Shown here in pieces: positions 45,565 to 54,168 of a DNA stretch of 64,000 nucleotides. Source of the DNA: CAYRFE01 sp964423645 [NCBI: uncultured bacterium] (GTDB lineage: Bacteria; Macinerneyibacteriota; Macinerneyibacteria; Macinerneyibacteriales). The translations under genes were made by a program, and so were the position numbers. The stretch is taken from the NCBI GenBank assembly GCA_964423645.1, contig CAYRFE010000006.1, positions 48,548 to 112,547 on the forward strand, written 5' to 3'. The notes beneath the pieces were generated by a model. It had not been told where the DNA came from and searched no databases. It saw nothing but the letters and a program-made list of their open reading frames with translations. The first letter of the stretch is position 1; each line of letters begins with the position of its first letter.

Positions 45565-46104
45565 ATGCGCAAAACTATAATAGTTCTGTTGATGTGTCTC
45601 GTGCCCGTCCTTTGTCTTGCGGATTCATTTGAAGAATTGAAAGGCAGAGCGGAAAAGGGAGATGCTTACGCTCAGTATCAACTTGGAGTTTGTTACGCTA
45701 ACGGAGATGGCGTAACAAAGGATATGCAGGAAGCAGTGAAGTGGTATACTATTTCTGCCAAATTAGGACAAGTTGAAGCCCAAATCAATCTTGCGGGATG
45801 TTACCATTATGGGGAAGGTGTAGACAAAAATTTGCAGGAAGCAGTGCGATGGTACAGAAAAGCAGCTGATCAGGGTTATGCATATGCGCAGTATAATCTT
45901 GGTCTGTTATACCAAAACGGAGAGGGAGTTGTAAAGGATTTGATTTATGCGTATATGTGGCTTGATCTTGCATCTGAACGAGCGGAGATTATGACATTAA
46001 GAATTATAGCTCTTGAGCAGAAAGATATGATAAGTAGTGATATGACACTATCACAAATAGAAAAAGCAAAAAAATTAGCAAAGGAATGGAGCCCAAAGAA
46101 ATGA
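45565..46104 (+). CDS. Exported Sel1-repeat protein
   Basis: 179 residues. Signal peptide MRKTIIVLLMCLVPVLCLA, then three clear Sel1 repeats (AQYQLGVCYANGDGV, AQINLAGCYHYGEGV, AQYNLGLLYQNGEGV), each followed by the DLQEAV(K/R)W helix, and a C-terminal helix. It is a small exported scaffold. RBS AGGAGGAG is 5 nt from the ATG. It overlaps the following WG-protein gene by 4 nt. Confidence 0.88.
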   Translation: MRKTIIVLLMCLVPVLCLADSFEELKGRAEKGDAYAQYQLGVCYANGDGVTKDMQEAVKWYTISAKLGQVEAQINLAGCYHYGEGVDKNLQEAVRWYRKAADQGYAYAQYNLGLLYQNGEGVVKDLIYAYMWLDLASERAEIMTLRIIALEQKDMISSDMTLSQIEKAKKLAKEWSPKK

Positions 46105-47357
46105 TATTGAAAAGGAAAATAATCTCACTTTTGGGCAATGAATTAAAAATTATTTTGATTTTATTTCTTATAACCTTCATTGTGGCTAATACTAATGGCA
46201 GACCTATTGTTAAATTTCAACACCTCGCTATTTTGAACTCAAGCGGTGAAATAATATATGAAAATGATAAAATGATTTTTAATGATAGCAATTTTTTCTA
46301 TGCCCCAATTATTGATTATTCTGGAGATCATATTCCAATAATGCTTACTATTAAAAAAGATGGTTCTTATCACATATATCCAACATTTACAGATCACAAG
46401 GGAAATGTGCTTTATCCACCAAACGTTATAATCGATGGCGAGGGGTACGAATTTATACGTATTGAGAAATTTATTGGTAATTATTGTATTGTTGGATTGA
46501 AAAAGATGAATATTTCTTATAATGCAATCATAGATTATACAGGAAAAATAGTATTAAATCCCACTACGTGTTTTGTATCAATAGACTCCAGAGATCAAAC
46601 TTATTTTATTGTTTACGATAAAAAGGATGATTCAAGCTTAACGACTATTAAATTTTATATGCCTGATAATAAGGTGTTGAGTGAAATTGCGACGGGGATT
46701 ACATTAAAGGGTGTTTATAGCAATGGTCTAGTGCCGGTATGTGAGGGAGCTAATGATAAAAAATATGGCTTTATGGATTATACTGGAAGTTTGGTTATTC
46801 CATTACAGTATGATTATGCTCAAAGCTTCAGTTCTGGTTATGCGGTGATTGGAAAAATTATTAATGGACATATGAAATATAGTTATCTCGATATGTCTGG
46901 AGAGGTAATGACTCCATTTATTTATGATAGGATAGAGCCCTTTACTGATAGTATTTCAAAGGTTTGTATCGGTAAGAATATGTATCTGATAAACTCAAGA
47001 GGGAAAAATATCTATGATTTTAAGGATAATAATTCTCGATATTATGTATTTAATAATCAGATTATGGTTTATAAAAAAAGTGATAAAAGTGGCGTTGAGT
47101 ATGCCGGAATTTTGGGATTTGATGGGAAATGGATTATCAAGCCAAATACGTATACATATTTGACATTTATTAACGAGGGATTGGCAATAGGAATATTAAA
47201 TGGCGGAAAGTTTATTATTAATAAACAGGGCAAGCGTATTCGAGATATTTCTTGGATAAATGGTATTCCAACAAGGAGTGGTTTCTTAAATAATTATACC
47301 ACATTTGAGATGATGGGATATGTACATTTTGATCAAAGTAATATAAATAGAGATTAA
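46101..47357 (+). CDS. WG-repeat protein with N-terminal membrane anchor (divergent)
   Basis: The ATG at 46101 overlaps the Sel1 stop (ATGA); the ATG at 46086 lacks an RBS. 418 residues. An N-terminal hydrophobic segment (about 15-34) is a signal peptide or anchor. WG-like repeats are spaced through the rest, each with YGFMDYTG, LVIPLQYDYAQSFSSGYAVI or SYLDMSGEV-type strands, although some units have lost the Trp-Gly. WG proteins form beta-solenoids or propellers of unknown binding role. AGA/ATA-rich codon use is unlike the CGT-rich core genes. Confidence 0.75.
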   Translation: MILKRKIISLLGNELKIILILFLITFIVANTNGRPIVKFQHLAILNSSGEIIYENDKMIFNDSNFFYAPIIDYSGDHIPIMLTIKKDGSYHIYPTFTDHKGNVLYPPNVIIDGEGYEFIRIEKFIGNYCIVGLKKMNISYNAIIDYTGKIVLNPTTCFVSIDSRDQTYFIVYDKKDDSSLTTIKFYMPDNKVLSEIATGITLKGVYSNGLVPVCEGANDKKYGFMDYTGSLVIPLQYDYAQSFSSGYAVIGKIINGHMKYSYLDMSGEVMTPFIYDRIEPFTDSISKVCIGKNMYLINSRGKNIYDFKDNNSRYYVFNNQIMVYKKSDKSGVEYAGILGFDGKWIIKPNTYTYLTFINEGLAIGILNGGKFIINKQGKRIRDISWINGIPTRSGFLNNYTTFEMMGYVHFDQSNINRD

Positions 47358-47496
47358 AACTTGCTGTTATCTTACTTGTTGTTCTAGAATTTATGTTCTA
47401 ATGAAAAAAATGTTCACGCAAAAATCTAATAATTAGAGTTTTGGTAATTATGTTATATGTATATAATAATAAAAACCAACCTGTTCCCTATTTATG

Positions 47497-47616
47497 TGTT
47501 AATACTTGAAATAATCGATTTTTAGTGTAGTATCAAGCCACAGATTGAACAGCTCGATTCGGCATTGTATCGCACGATTTAAAAAAGAGGAAAGCATTGG
47601 CGATGAGGGTGCTTGA
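47497..47616 (+). repeat. Promoter-plus-gene-tail repeat, copy 2
   Basis: TTGAAA (47506-47511), 16 nt, TAGTAT (47528-47533), then the tail of the membrane gene in frame (SIRHCIARFKKEE, TGA 47614-47616). The rest of the 47358-47702 gap appears empty; the WG gene downstream starts 86 nt later. Confidence 0.85.
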
Positions 47617-47702
47617 GAGTTAATAGGTATATCTGATTTGGATAATTTGGATGTGGGCGTTTTATTGTTTTTGGGGACAACAAAAAAGAACGGGTAATTA
47701 AT

Positions 47703-48713
47703 ATGAAGATAGTTGTTTTTTGTATTTTTGCTTTGAGTGCCTTATTTGAAATATGCTATACGAAAGAAATATCTTTATACTTTATTGATACAAATGGTAA
47801 TGTTATGACAACGAAATCAAAAATGATTAATTCAATCCGCGGGTATGGATTTTCTGAGGGAGTATTGCCAATTACTTTTACTAATGAATTTGGATTTGGT
47901 TATAGAAATAATATGGGGTACTCTGACTATTGGGGGAATATTGTTATTAAACCAAGTTTTTATATGCCTGAGGGAAAAATAAATTTTAATGAAGGCTATG
48001 CCTACGTACATGTTGTTAATGAGCAAAATCGACCAATAGAAGATGGTATTATTGACAAAACAGGTAGATGGATAATAAAGTCTACAACTAAATACAAAAT
48101 TCTTAGCAATATTTCAGATGGTCTCTGTGTTGTAAGAGATAATGATTCTGATTTGTACGGATACATGAATCTGATGGGCCTAATTGTAATTCCATGTATT
48201 TATGGAGATGCAGAACCCTTTTATGAGGGTGTAGCGAAGGTTTATATAAGCCCCAAAGAGGGAGTATTGGGATATTGCTTTATCAATAAAGGGGGCGATT
48301 TTATTTTTGCCAGGAAATTTTCTGAAACAAAACGATTTTCTGAGGGCTTAGCACCTGTAACTGAAGAAGGTGGCAGTATTAGGAAATGGGGTTATACGAA
48401 TAAAAAAGGAGAAATAATAATAAAGCAAAACTATATAGAGGCTGAACCATTCTCAGAGGGGCTTGCTCTTGTACAAGATAGTAATAGTTGTTTATTTGGA
48501 TTTATTAATAAAAAAGGTAATTATGAAATAAAACCAAGATTTATTATGGCAAGATCGTTTTCTGAGGGGTATGCGCATGTGGTTTGGGAAGAAAATAGTT
48601 TATTAAAAAAAGGGTATATTGATTACTCTGGTAAAATTGTTTTTGAGGTAAATTCAAATATGGTATATGGAGATTTTAGGGAGGGATATGCGCCTTTTAG
48701 GGAAAATTATTAA
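47703..48713 (+). CDS. Exported WG-repeat protein
   Basis: 336 residues. Short signal peptide (MKIVVFCIFALSALFEIC). At least six WG-type units follow, for example FSEGVLPIT, YMNLMGLIVIPCIYGDAEP, WGYTNKKGEIIIKQNYIEA and FGFINKKGNYEIKPRF: each has F/YG-x-I-(N/D)-x-x-G-x-(I/V)-(I/V)-x-P-x-(F/Y). Poor RBS. AT-rich codon use like its WG neighbour. It may be transcribed from promoter copy 2. Confidence 0.8.
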   Translation: MKIVVFCIFALSALFEICYTKEISLYFIDTNGNVMTTKSKMINSIRGYGFSEGVLPITFTNEFGFGYRNNMGYSDYWGNIVIKPSFYMPEGKINFNEGYAYVHVVNEQNRPIEDGIIDKTGRWIIKSTTKYKILSNISDGLCVVRDNDSDLYGYMNLMGLIVIPCIYGDAEPFYEGVAKVYISPKEGVLGYCFINKGGDFIFARKFSETKRFSEGLAPVTEEGGSIRKWGYTNKKGEIIIKQNYIEAEPFSEGLALVQDSNSCLFGFINKKGNYEIKPRFIMARSFSEGYAHVVWEENSLLKKGYIDYSGKIVFEVNSNMVYGDFREGYAPFRENY

Positions 48714-48836
48714 TAGAGTTGTTTTATTATTCACAGAAGAGAATAATTGAAATATGAAAATGTTATATACACGTTGCGGTGTTCAATTTTCAAGTTATTA
48801 AATTTTCGCAGCTTGTAACTTAATTCGCTAAATGTG

Positions 48837-48883
48837 TGTTACTACTTGAAATAATCGATTTTTCGTGTAGTATCAAGCCACAG
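48837..48883 (+). promoter_or_regulatory. argS promoter, copy 3 of the repeated promoter
   Basis: TTGAAA (48846-48851), 16 nt, TAGTAT (48868-48873), near-identical to copies 1 and 2 including flanks (TGTTACTACTTGAAA and CAAGCCACAG). Here it leads directly into argS, not into a gene tail. Confidence 0.8.
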
Positions 48884-48915
48884 AAATGTAATTGAAAGGA
48901 ATAGTCGGTATACCT

Positions 48916-50625
48916 ATGAAAATGATTGAAAAAATACTTGAAGCGCATATTAAAACGGCAGTGAGCACTGCATTTCCTGAAGCGGACACATCAGCGGTAT
49001 TTGTACAGAAAACGAATAACCCCGAGTTTGGGGATTTTCAAACCAATTTTGCGATGGTCGCGGCGAAACAGTTAAAAATACAACCGCGGATTGCCGCAGA
49101 AAAAATTATCGATGCATTACAGAGTGATGCCATCAGTCGTGCGGACATTGCAGGTCCGGGTTTCATCAACTTGTTTCTCCATAATTCTTTTTTGAGTTCG
49201 TGTGTTTCTTCCATAGGTGATGAAGGGTATGAGTTTGATTTTTTAGATCGTCACGGTGATGTGGTCATTGATTATTCTTCTCCGAATATCGCAAAACGTA
49301 TGCATATAGGGCATTTACGCAGTACCGTCATCGGCGACAGTATAAAACGCATCTATAATTGGCTTGGGTATCGCACCGTTGCCGACAATCATATCGGGGA
49401 TTGGGGCACGCAATACGGGAAGCTGATCATTGCCTACCGTAATTGGCTCGATAGAGCAGCGTACGAAACGTCACCCGTTGAAGAACTTGAACGTATTTAC
49501 GTGGAGTTTGAGAAACGTTCTGAAGCGAATCCGCAGCTTATTGAGGATGCGCGTCGTGAAGTGAAAAAACTGCAGGACGGTGACGCTGAAAACATGCGTT
49601 TGTGGCAGGAATTTATCGACGTATCGATGAAAGAATACGGGCGCATGTATGACAGACTTGATATTACGTTTGATACGCATAACGGTGAATCATTTTATCA
49701 CGAAATGATGCCCCATATTGTCGATACATTGACAGAAAAAAAGATTGCGGTCGAAGATCAGGGCGCACTGGTCGTGTTTTTTGAGGAAAAAGAAAATCTG
49801 CATCCCTGTATCATTCGTAAACAGGACGGTGCGTTTTTATATGCTACATCTGATCTGGCATGCATTGAGTATCGTTATAAGACCTATGATGTCAATCGTT
49901 TGGTATATGTGACCGACGAACGGCAGCAACCGCATTTTAAGCAAGTGTTTGCGATCGCGAAACGTCTCGGATGGGATGTCAATGCAGACCATGTATGGTT
50001 CGGCATGATGCGGTTCGCCGATGAAGTTTTTTCAACGCGAAAAGGTAACGTTATTCGTCTTGACGATCTACTCAACGAAGCGGTCAATAGAGCGCGGGCA
50101 ATCGTAGAGGAGAAAAATCCTGATCTACCTGCAGAAGAAAAGGATCAAGTCGCTGAAGCGGTAGGAATCGGAGCGGTGAAGTATGCAGACCTGAGCCAAA
50201 ATCGCACGAGCGTCGTGACATTTGAATGGGATAAAATGTTGAGTTTTGAGGGAAATACTGCGCCATATTTACAATATGTGTATGCAAGGATTCGTTCGAT
50301 ACTTCGTAAAGCAGAGGAAATGGGGATCGATTATTCATCATCCGGTCAGATATTTACCGATAATCCGAGTGAAAAGGCACTTGCGCTTTCATTGACGAGT
50401 TTTCCGCATTTTACTGTGAAGGCCGCAGAAGGGTATAAACCAAATCTGATCGCAGATTATCTTTTTGATCTTGCGCAGATATTTAATACATTTTACAACG
50501 CGTTGCCGATATTAAAAGAAACTGATCCGATACGGACATCACGCTTGATCTTGGCGGAGAAAACAGCATACACGATTCGAACAGGGCTCTCGTTATTGGG
50601 CATTCGCGTACTTGAAAGGATGTAG
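48916..50625 (+). CDS. argS: Arginyl-tRNA synthetase
   Basis: The ATG at 48916 is chosen; GAAAGGA lies 15 nt upstream, so the start is not firm and 48892 (TTG) or 48922 (ATG) remain possible. 569 residues. N-terminal Add1-like domain (to ~105), class I site SPNIAKRMHIGHLRST, IGDWGTQYG, the RKGNVIRLDDLL region that replaces KMSKS, and a DALR-type C-terminal helical bundle. It needs tRNA to activate Arg. It heads a long co-directional gene run. Confidence 0.96.
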   Translation: MKMIEKILEAHIKTAVSTAFPEADTSAVFVQKTNNPEFGDFQTNFAMVAAKQLKIQPRIAAEKIIDALQSDAISRADIAGPGFINLFLHNSFLSSCVSSIGDEGYEFDFLDRHGDVVIDYSSPNIAKRMHIGHLRSTVIGDSIKRIYNWLGYRTVADNHIGDWGTQYGKLIIAYRNWLDRAAYETSPVEELERIYVEFEKRSEANPQLIEDARREVKKLQDGDAENMRLWQEFIDVSMKEYGRMYDRLDITFDTHNGESFYHEMMPHIVDTLTEKKIAVEDQGALVVFFEEKENLHPCIIRKQDGAFLYATSDLACIEYRYKTYDVNRLVYVTDERQQPHFKQVFAIAKRLGWDVNADHVWFGMMRFADEVFSTRKGNVIRLDDLLNEAVNRARAIVEEKNPDLPAEEKDQVAEAVGIGAVKYADLSQNRTSVVTFEWDKMLSFEGNTAPYLQYVYARIRSILRKAEEMGIDYSSSGQIFTDNPSEKALALSLTSFPHFTVKAAEGYKPNLIADYLFDLAQIFNTFYNALPILKETDPIRTSRLILAEKTAYTIRTGLSLLGIRVLERM

Positions 50626-50631
50626 TCTGCA

Positions 50632-51900
50632 GTGATTCGAGTGATGCATGTAGATGTCAAAAGCGGTGCGTATACAAAAGGTATTCGTGAGGGGGATATT
50701 ATTCTTAAGGTCAACCATTTCCCCGGAGTTGATATGCTTGATCTTTTATTTTATCAGGATACGACGATCGCGCTTGAGGTGAAAGATAAAGGATTGATCA
50801 CTGTGAATCCTCGTCAAGACGAGGAATATCCTTTGGGATTTCAGGTGGAGGATTTTGAGATTCGCAATTGTATTAACGACTGCGTATTTTGTTTTGTATC
50901 GCAGATGAAGAAGGGATGTCGTTCATCACTTTACATAAAAGACGATGATTATCGCACATCGTTTTTATATGGAGCATATGTCACACTTTCTAATTTTACC
51001 GAAGCTGACTTCGAACGAATAAAAAGATTACGCCTTACGCCGCTTTATGTGTCGGTGCATACGGTCGATACTACGCTATATTCGCAAATCATTCGTCCCA
51101 AAAAGGAATTCGATATACGGGATGCCATAGAGCGGTTGCGTGAATCGAGAATTCGCATGCATACCCAATTGGTGCTCATGCCCGGCGTGAACGACGGAGC
51201 GTATTTAGAGGAAAGCTTGGAGTATCTTACTTCCCGGTTTCCTGATATTGAGACGGTGACAGTTGTTCCCGTAGGGCTGACCGCGTTTCGCGAGTCGCTT
51301 GAACCGTTGCGTGTGTATACTCGGGATGAGGCTCGCGCAGTGATCGCTGCGGTTGAGGTATTTCAGGAAAAATGTCGTGCGCGTTTCGGTGATCCGTGTG
51401 TCTATGCGACGGATGAATTTTACTTGCTTGCAGAACTTCCGTTACCGGAGGATATTCGAGAAGAATTACTCGATAACGGAGTGGGGATGTTTGCATTGTT
51501 TCAAGAAGAATTTGATATGCTCAAAGATGATTTGCTCGCTGAACCTTTATATGAAGGAGCTATCGGTGTGGTAACAGGCATTGACGGTGCACGGTTACTC
51601 GCGCCTTTTATACGTCATCTGCAAGATTACGGGTGTGATATCCACCTCATCCCTGTCGAGAACACACTCTTTGGAGCGACGGTGACGGTTACGGGACTTT
51701 TGAGTGGCGGGGATATAAAAAAAACGATCGATAACAACACCAATATGTATGGACGTATACTCGTACCTGATGTAGTATTGAATGATGATAATGTGTGTCT
51801 TGATGATATAACACGGGAAGACATCGAATCATACGGGGAGGGCAGAATCATTTTTGTTCCGACCAATGCCGAAGGTCTTTTAAATGGAGTGCGAATATGA
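50632..51900 (+). CDS. DUF512 radical-SAM-like protein with N-terminal PDZ
   Basis: 422 residues from GTG 50632 (AAGGA ~9 nt upstream). A PDZ-like region (about 1-65, SGAYTKGIREGDIILKVN) leads to C80-x3-C84-x2-C87 (CINDCVFCF), an iron-sulfur radical SAM-like motif, then SVHTVD and the DUF512 C-terminal domain. Homologues commonly lie beside der in Firmicutes and similar groups; function unknown, possibly a modification enzyme. It overlaps der by 4 nt (ATGA). Confidence 0.85.
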   Translation: MIRVMHVDVKSGAYTKGIREGDIILKVNHFPGVDMLDLLFYQDTTIALEVKDKGLITVNPRQDEEYPLGFQVEDFEIRNCINDCVFCFVSQMKKGCRSSLYIKDDDYRTSFLYGAYVTLSNFTEADFERIKRLRLTPLYVSVHTVDTTLYSQIIRPKKEFDIRDAIERLRESRIRMHTQLVLMPGVNDGAYLEESLEYLTSRFPDIETVTVVPVGLTAFRESLEPLRVYTRDEARAVIAAVEVFQEKCRARFGDPCVYATDEFYLLAELPLPEDIREELLDNGVGMFALFQEEFDMLKDDLLAEPLYEGAIGVVTGIDGARLLAPFIRHLQDYGCDIHLIPVENTLFGATVTVTGLLSGGDIKKTIDNNTNMYGRILVPDVVLNDDNVCLDDITREDIESYGEGRIIFVPTNAEGLLNGVRI

Positions 51901-53225
51901 AAAAAATGCCTTATGTGACCATAATCGGTCGTCCGAATGTGGGGAAATCAACACTTTTCAACCGACTGGTGAAGCAGGATAAAGCTCTTGTACACGATAT
52001 GCCCGGCGTCACACGAGATCGTCTGTACGGACATGCGCTGTGGGATGATGTATTGTTCGGTGTTATCGATACGGCGGGTCTTGTAAGCGGCGGAGATACA
52101 CCTTTTTTGCAAACAATCAAAAAAAATGCAGAGATCGGTATGGAAGAAGGAGATGTAATTCTCTTTTTAGTAGATTCTGAAAGCGGATTATTGCCCGATG
52201 ATTATGAAATCGCTCAAATATTACGAAAAAAGAAAAAAAATGTTATTGTCGTTAAAAATAAAAGCGAGAAAAAAGATGATTTTGAAAATTTTTATGATTT
52301 ATTTGAATTAGGATTCGAAACTATCAAACCGATATCCGCAAAATACGGTACGGGGATGAACGATCTTGTCAGTACAATACTTGATATGCTCCCTAAGAAA
52401 GATGCGGTGATGCCGGACGAAGAAGATACGATCCGTGTGGCTATTATCGGCCGTCCCAATGTCGGAAAATCAACGTTGCTCAATGCATTTTTAGGTGAGG
52501 AACGCAGTGTCGTAAGCGATATCGCCGGGACAACTCGCGATGCGATTGATGCGGAATTTATCCGTAACAAACAAAAGTATAACATTGTTGATACAGCGGG
52601 AATTCGCAAAAAAAGTAAAGTCGAAGAATATCTTGAACATCATATGGTCATGCATGCATTAAAAAGTGTTGATACCGCACACGTTGTTGTTTTTCTCATG
52701 GACGGTCGTGAAGAGCTTGCAGAGCAGGACGGGAAAATTCTCGGATATGCACATGAGCGCGGGATCGGGATTATTATTGCCGTTAATAAATGGGATATCG
52801 TTGAAAAGGATGAAACAACGTATCGTAAAGTAGAGGATAGGATTCGCTTTCTTGCGCCGTTCCTTGCATATGCACCGGTGTTATTTATATCGGCAAAAGA
52901 ACGTAAAAATCTTTTTAAAGTGATTGATACCGCAAAAGAGATCTATGATATCAACAACCGTCGTATCGGCACGGGTGAGTTTAACCGTTTTCTTGAGGAC
53001 TATCAAATCACCAAACCGCATCCGATCAAGAAAAGAAAACGCGTTTTGTTTAAATACGGAACACAGGTGGAGGTATTGCCGCCGAAGTTTTTGTTGTTTT
53101 CGAATAATCCGGATCTGGTGCATTTTTCCTATGAACGTCAGTTGAAAAACGCAATTCGTGAAAAATTCGGGTTTACCGGATGCGATATTAAGATCGAGTT
53201 CCGAGGAAGTTCAAATAAAGAATAA
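51897..53225 (+). CDS. der: GTPase Der (EngA)
   Basis: 442 residues with two tandem GTPase domains: GRPNVGKST at ~10 and again at ~186 (G1), DTAGLVSGG and DTAGIRKKS (G3), and NKSEKKDD and NKWDIVEKD (G4), followed by the KH-like C-terminal domain with GFTGCDIKIEFR. Der is needed for 50S subunit assembly. It starts in the overlap with the DUF512 gene. Confidence 0.97.
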   Translation: MKKMPYVTIIGRPNVGKSTLFNRLVKQDKALVHDMPGVTRDRLYGHALWDDVLFGVIDTAGLVSGGDTPFLQTIKKNAEIGMEEGDVILFLVDSESGLLPDDYEIAQILRKKKKNVIVVKNKSEKKDDFENFYDLFELGFETIKPISAKYGTGMNDLVSTILDMLPKKDAVMPDEEDTIRVAIIGRPNVGKSTLLNAFLGEERSVVSDIAGTTRDAIDAEFIRNKQKYNIVDTAGIRKKSKVEEYLEHHMVMHALKSVDTAHVVVFLMDGREELAEQDGKILGYAHERGIGIIIAVNKWDIVEKDETTYRKVEDRIRFLAPFLAYAPVLFISAKERKNLFKVIDTAKEIYDINNRRIGTGEFNRFLEDYQITKPHPIKKRKRVLFKYGTQVEVLPPKFLLFSNNPDLVHFSYERQLKNAIREKFGFTGCDIKIEFRGSSNKE

Positions 53226-53255
53226 TGAACAACGAGTGAACAAAGGAGAATAATG

Positions 53256-53849
53256 ATGGAATATGCAATAGTTGCTCTTGTCGCATATCTTTTAGGTTCT
53301 ATACCGTTCGCACTTGTCGTAGTGAAGGCCGTGGAAGGTGTAGATATCCGTACCATCGGTAGTGGTAATGTCGGAGCGACCAACGCATATCGCGCGGCAG
53401 GTATCGTGTGGGCGGTTATTATTTTTCTTTTAGATATGGCAAAGGGATTTGTGAGTGCTTTTGTGCCTAAGCTGCTTTTCCCTGACATGACCCCGTGGAT
53501 TACCATCGTCGGAGCATTGTGTGTGATTCTCGGTCATTTATTTCCGCTATGGCTCAAATTTAAAGGCGGAAAAGGTGCGGCGACGGGGCTGGGTGTATTG
53601 TTCGCGTTGGCGTGGTTACCCGCTGCCACCGGTTTTGTGTTGTGGTTCATCGTGATGAAATTTTCGCGCTATGTATCACTTGCGACGATTATTACGGCAG
53701 TGTATATTGCGATCTTTTCATTTTTGTATTATACTTCACCCCATGAACAGACAATTAATTACTTTATTGCGGTGTTGTGTGCATTGGTTATCGTAATGCA
53801 TCGCAGTAATGTACGAAGGCTGATCAAAGGTGAAGAAAATAAGGTTTAA
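53256..53849 (+). CDS. plsY: Acyl-phosphate glycerol-3-phosphate acyltransferase
   Basis: ATG 53256 has AAGGAG at 7 nt; the adjoining ATG 53253 is 4 nt from it. 197 residues, multi-pass membrane protein. Motifs GSIPFALVV, IGSGNVGATNAYRAAG and KFKGGKGAATGLGV match PlsY. It makes lysophosphatidic acid from acyl-phosphate in phospholipid synthesis. The 3' end overlaps the merR gene by 20 nt. Confidence 0.96.
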   Translation: MEYAIVALVAYLLGSIPFALVVVKAVEGVDIRTIGSGNVGATNAYRAAGIVWAVIIFLLDMAKGFVSAFVPKLLFPDMTPWITIVGALCVILGHLFPLWLKFKGGKGAATGLGVLFALAWLPAATGFVLWFIVMKFSRYVSLATIITAVYIAIFSFLYYTSPHEQTINYFIAVLCALVIVMHRSNVRRLIKGEENKV

Positions 53850-54168
53850 AAAACAGTATTATAAAATAGGCGAGGCGGCACAACTTCTTTCCGTGCGACC
53901 TTCAGTGCTTCGTTTTTGGGAGACCGAATTTAAAATTGCTACACCGAAAATGCCCAGTGGTCAGCGTATTTATTCTGTTCAGGGTATTCAGTTGTTATTT
54001 AAGATCAAATATTTGTTGTATGAGGAAAAGTACACGATTGAAGGAGCGAAAAAAAAATTGAGAAATCACCAGTTGAAATTACCGATGGACCAGATGCTTA
54101 TTGAAGACACCCTGCATTTTGTGAAAAAGGAACTCAAAAAATTATTGGAATCATATGAACAAGATTGA
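53830..54168 (+). CDS. MerR-family transcription regulator
   Basis: 112 residues from a GTG inside the plsY end. A MerR-type winged helix (about 8-75) has IGEAAQLLSVRPSVLRFWETEF and SGQRIYSVQGIQLLFKIK, then a short coiled helix. No metal- or drug-binding domain is present, so it belongs to the small HTH_17-like MerR group often found within translation or lipid operons. Target unknown. It overlaps the radical SAM start by 14 nt. Confidence 0.85.
   Translation: MKKIRFKKQYYKIGEAAQLLSVRPSVLRFWETEFKIATPKMPSGQRIYSVQGIQLLFKIKYLLYEEKYTIEGAKKKLRNHQLKLPMDQMLIEDTLHFVKKELKKLLESYEQD

Noticed and set aside
45315-48883. Integron cassette array (attC-like repeats around cargo)
   Set aside because: The repeats are a promoter plus a gene tail; there is no attC core or imperfect palindrome, no integrase, and only three copies.
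48892-48915. TTG start of argS
   Set aside because: No RBS precedes it, and GAAAGGA lies within the extra codons; ATG 48916 is kept although spacing is long.
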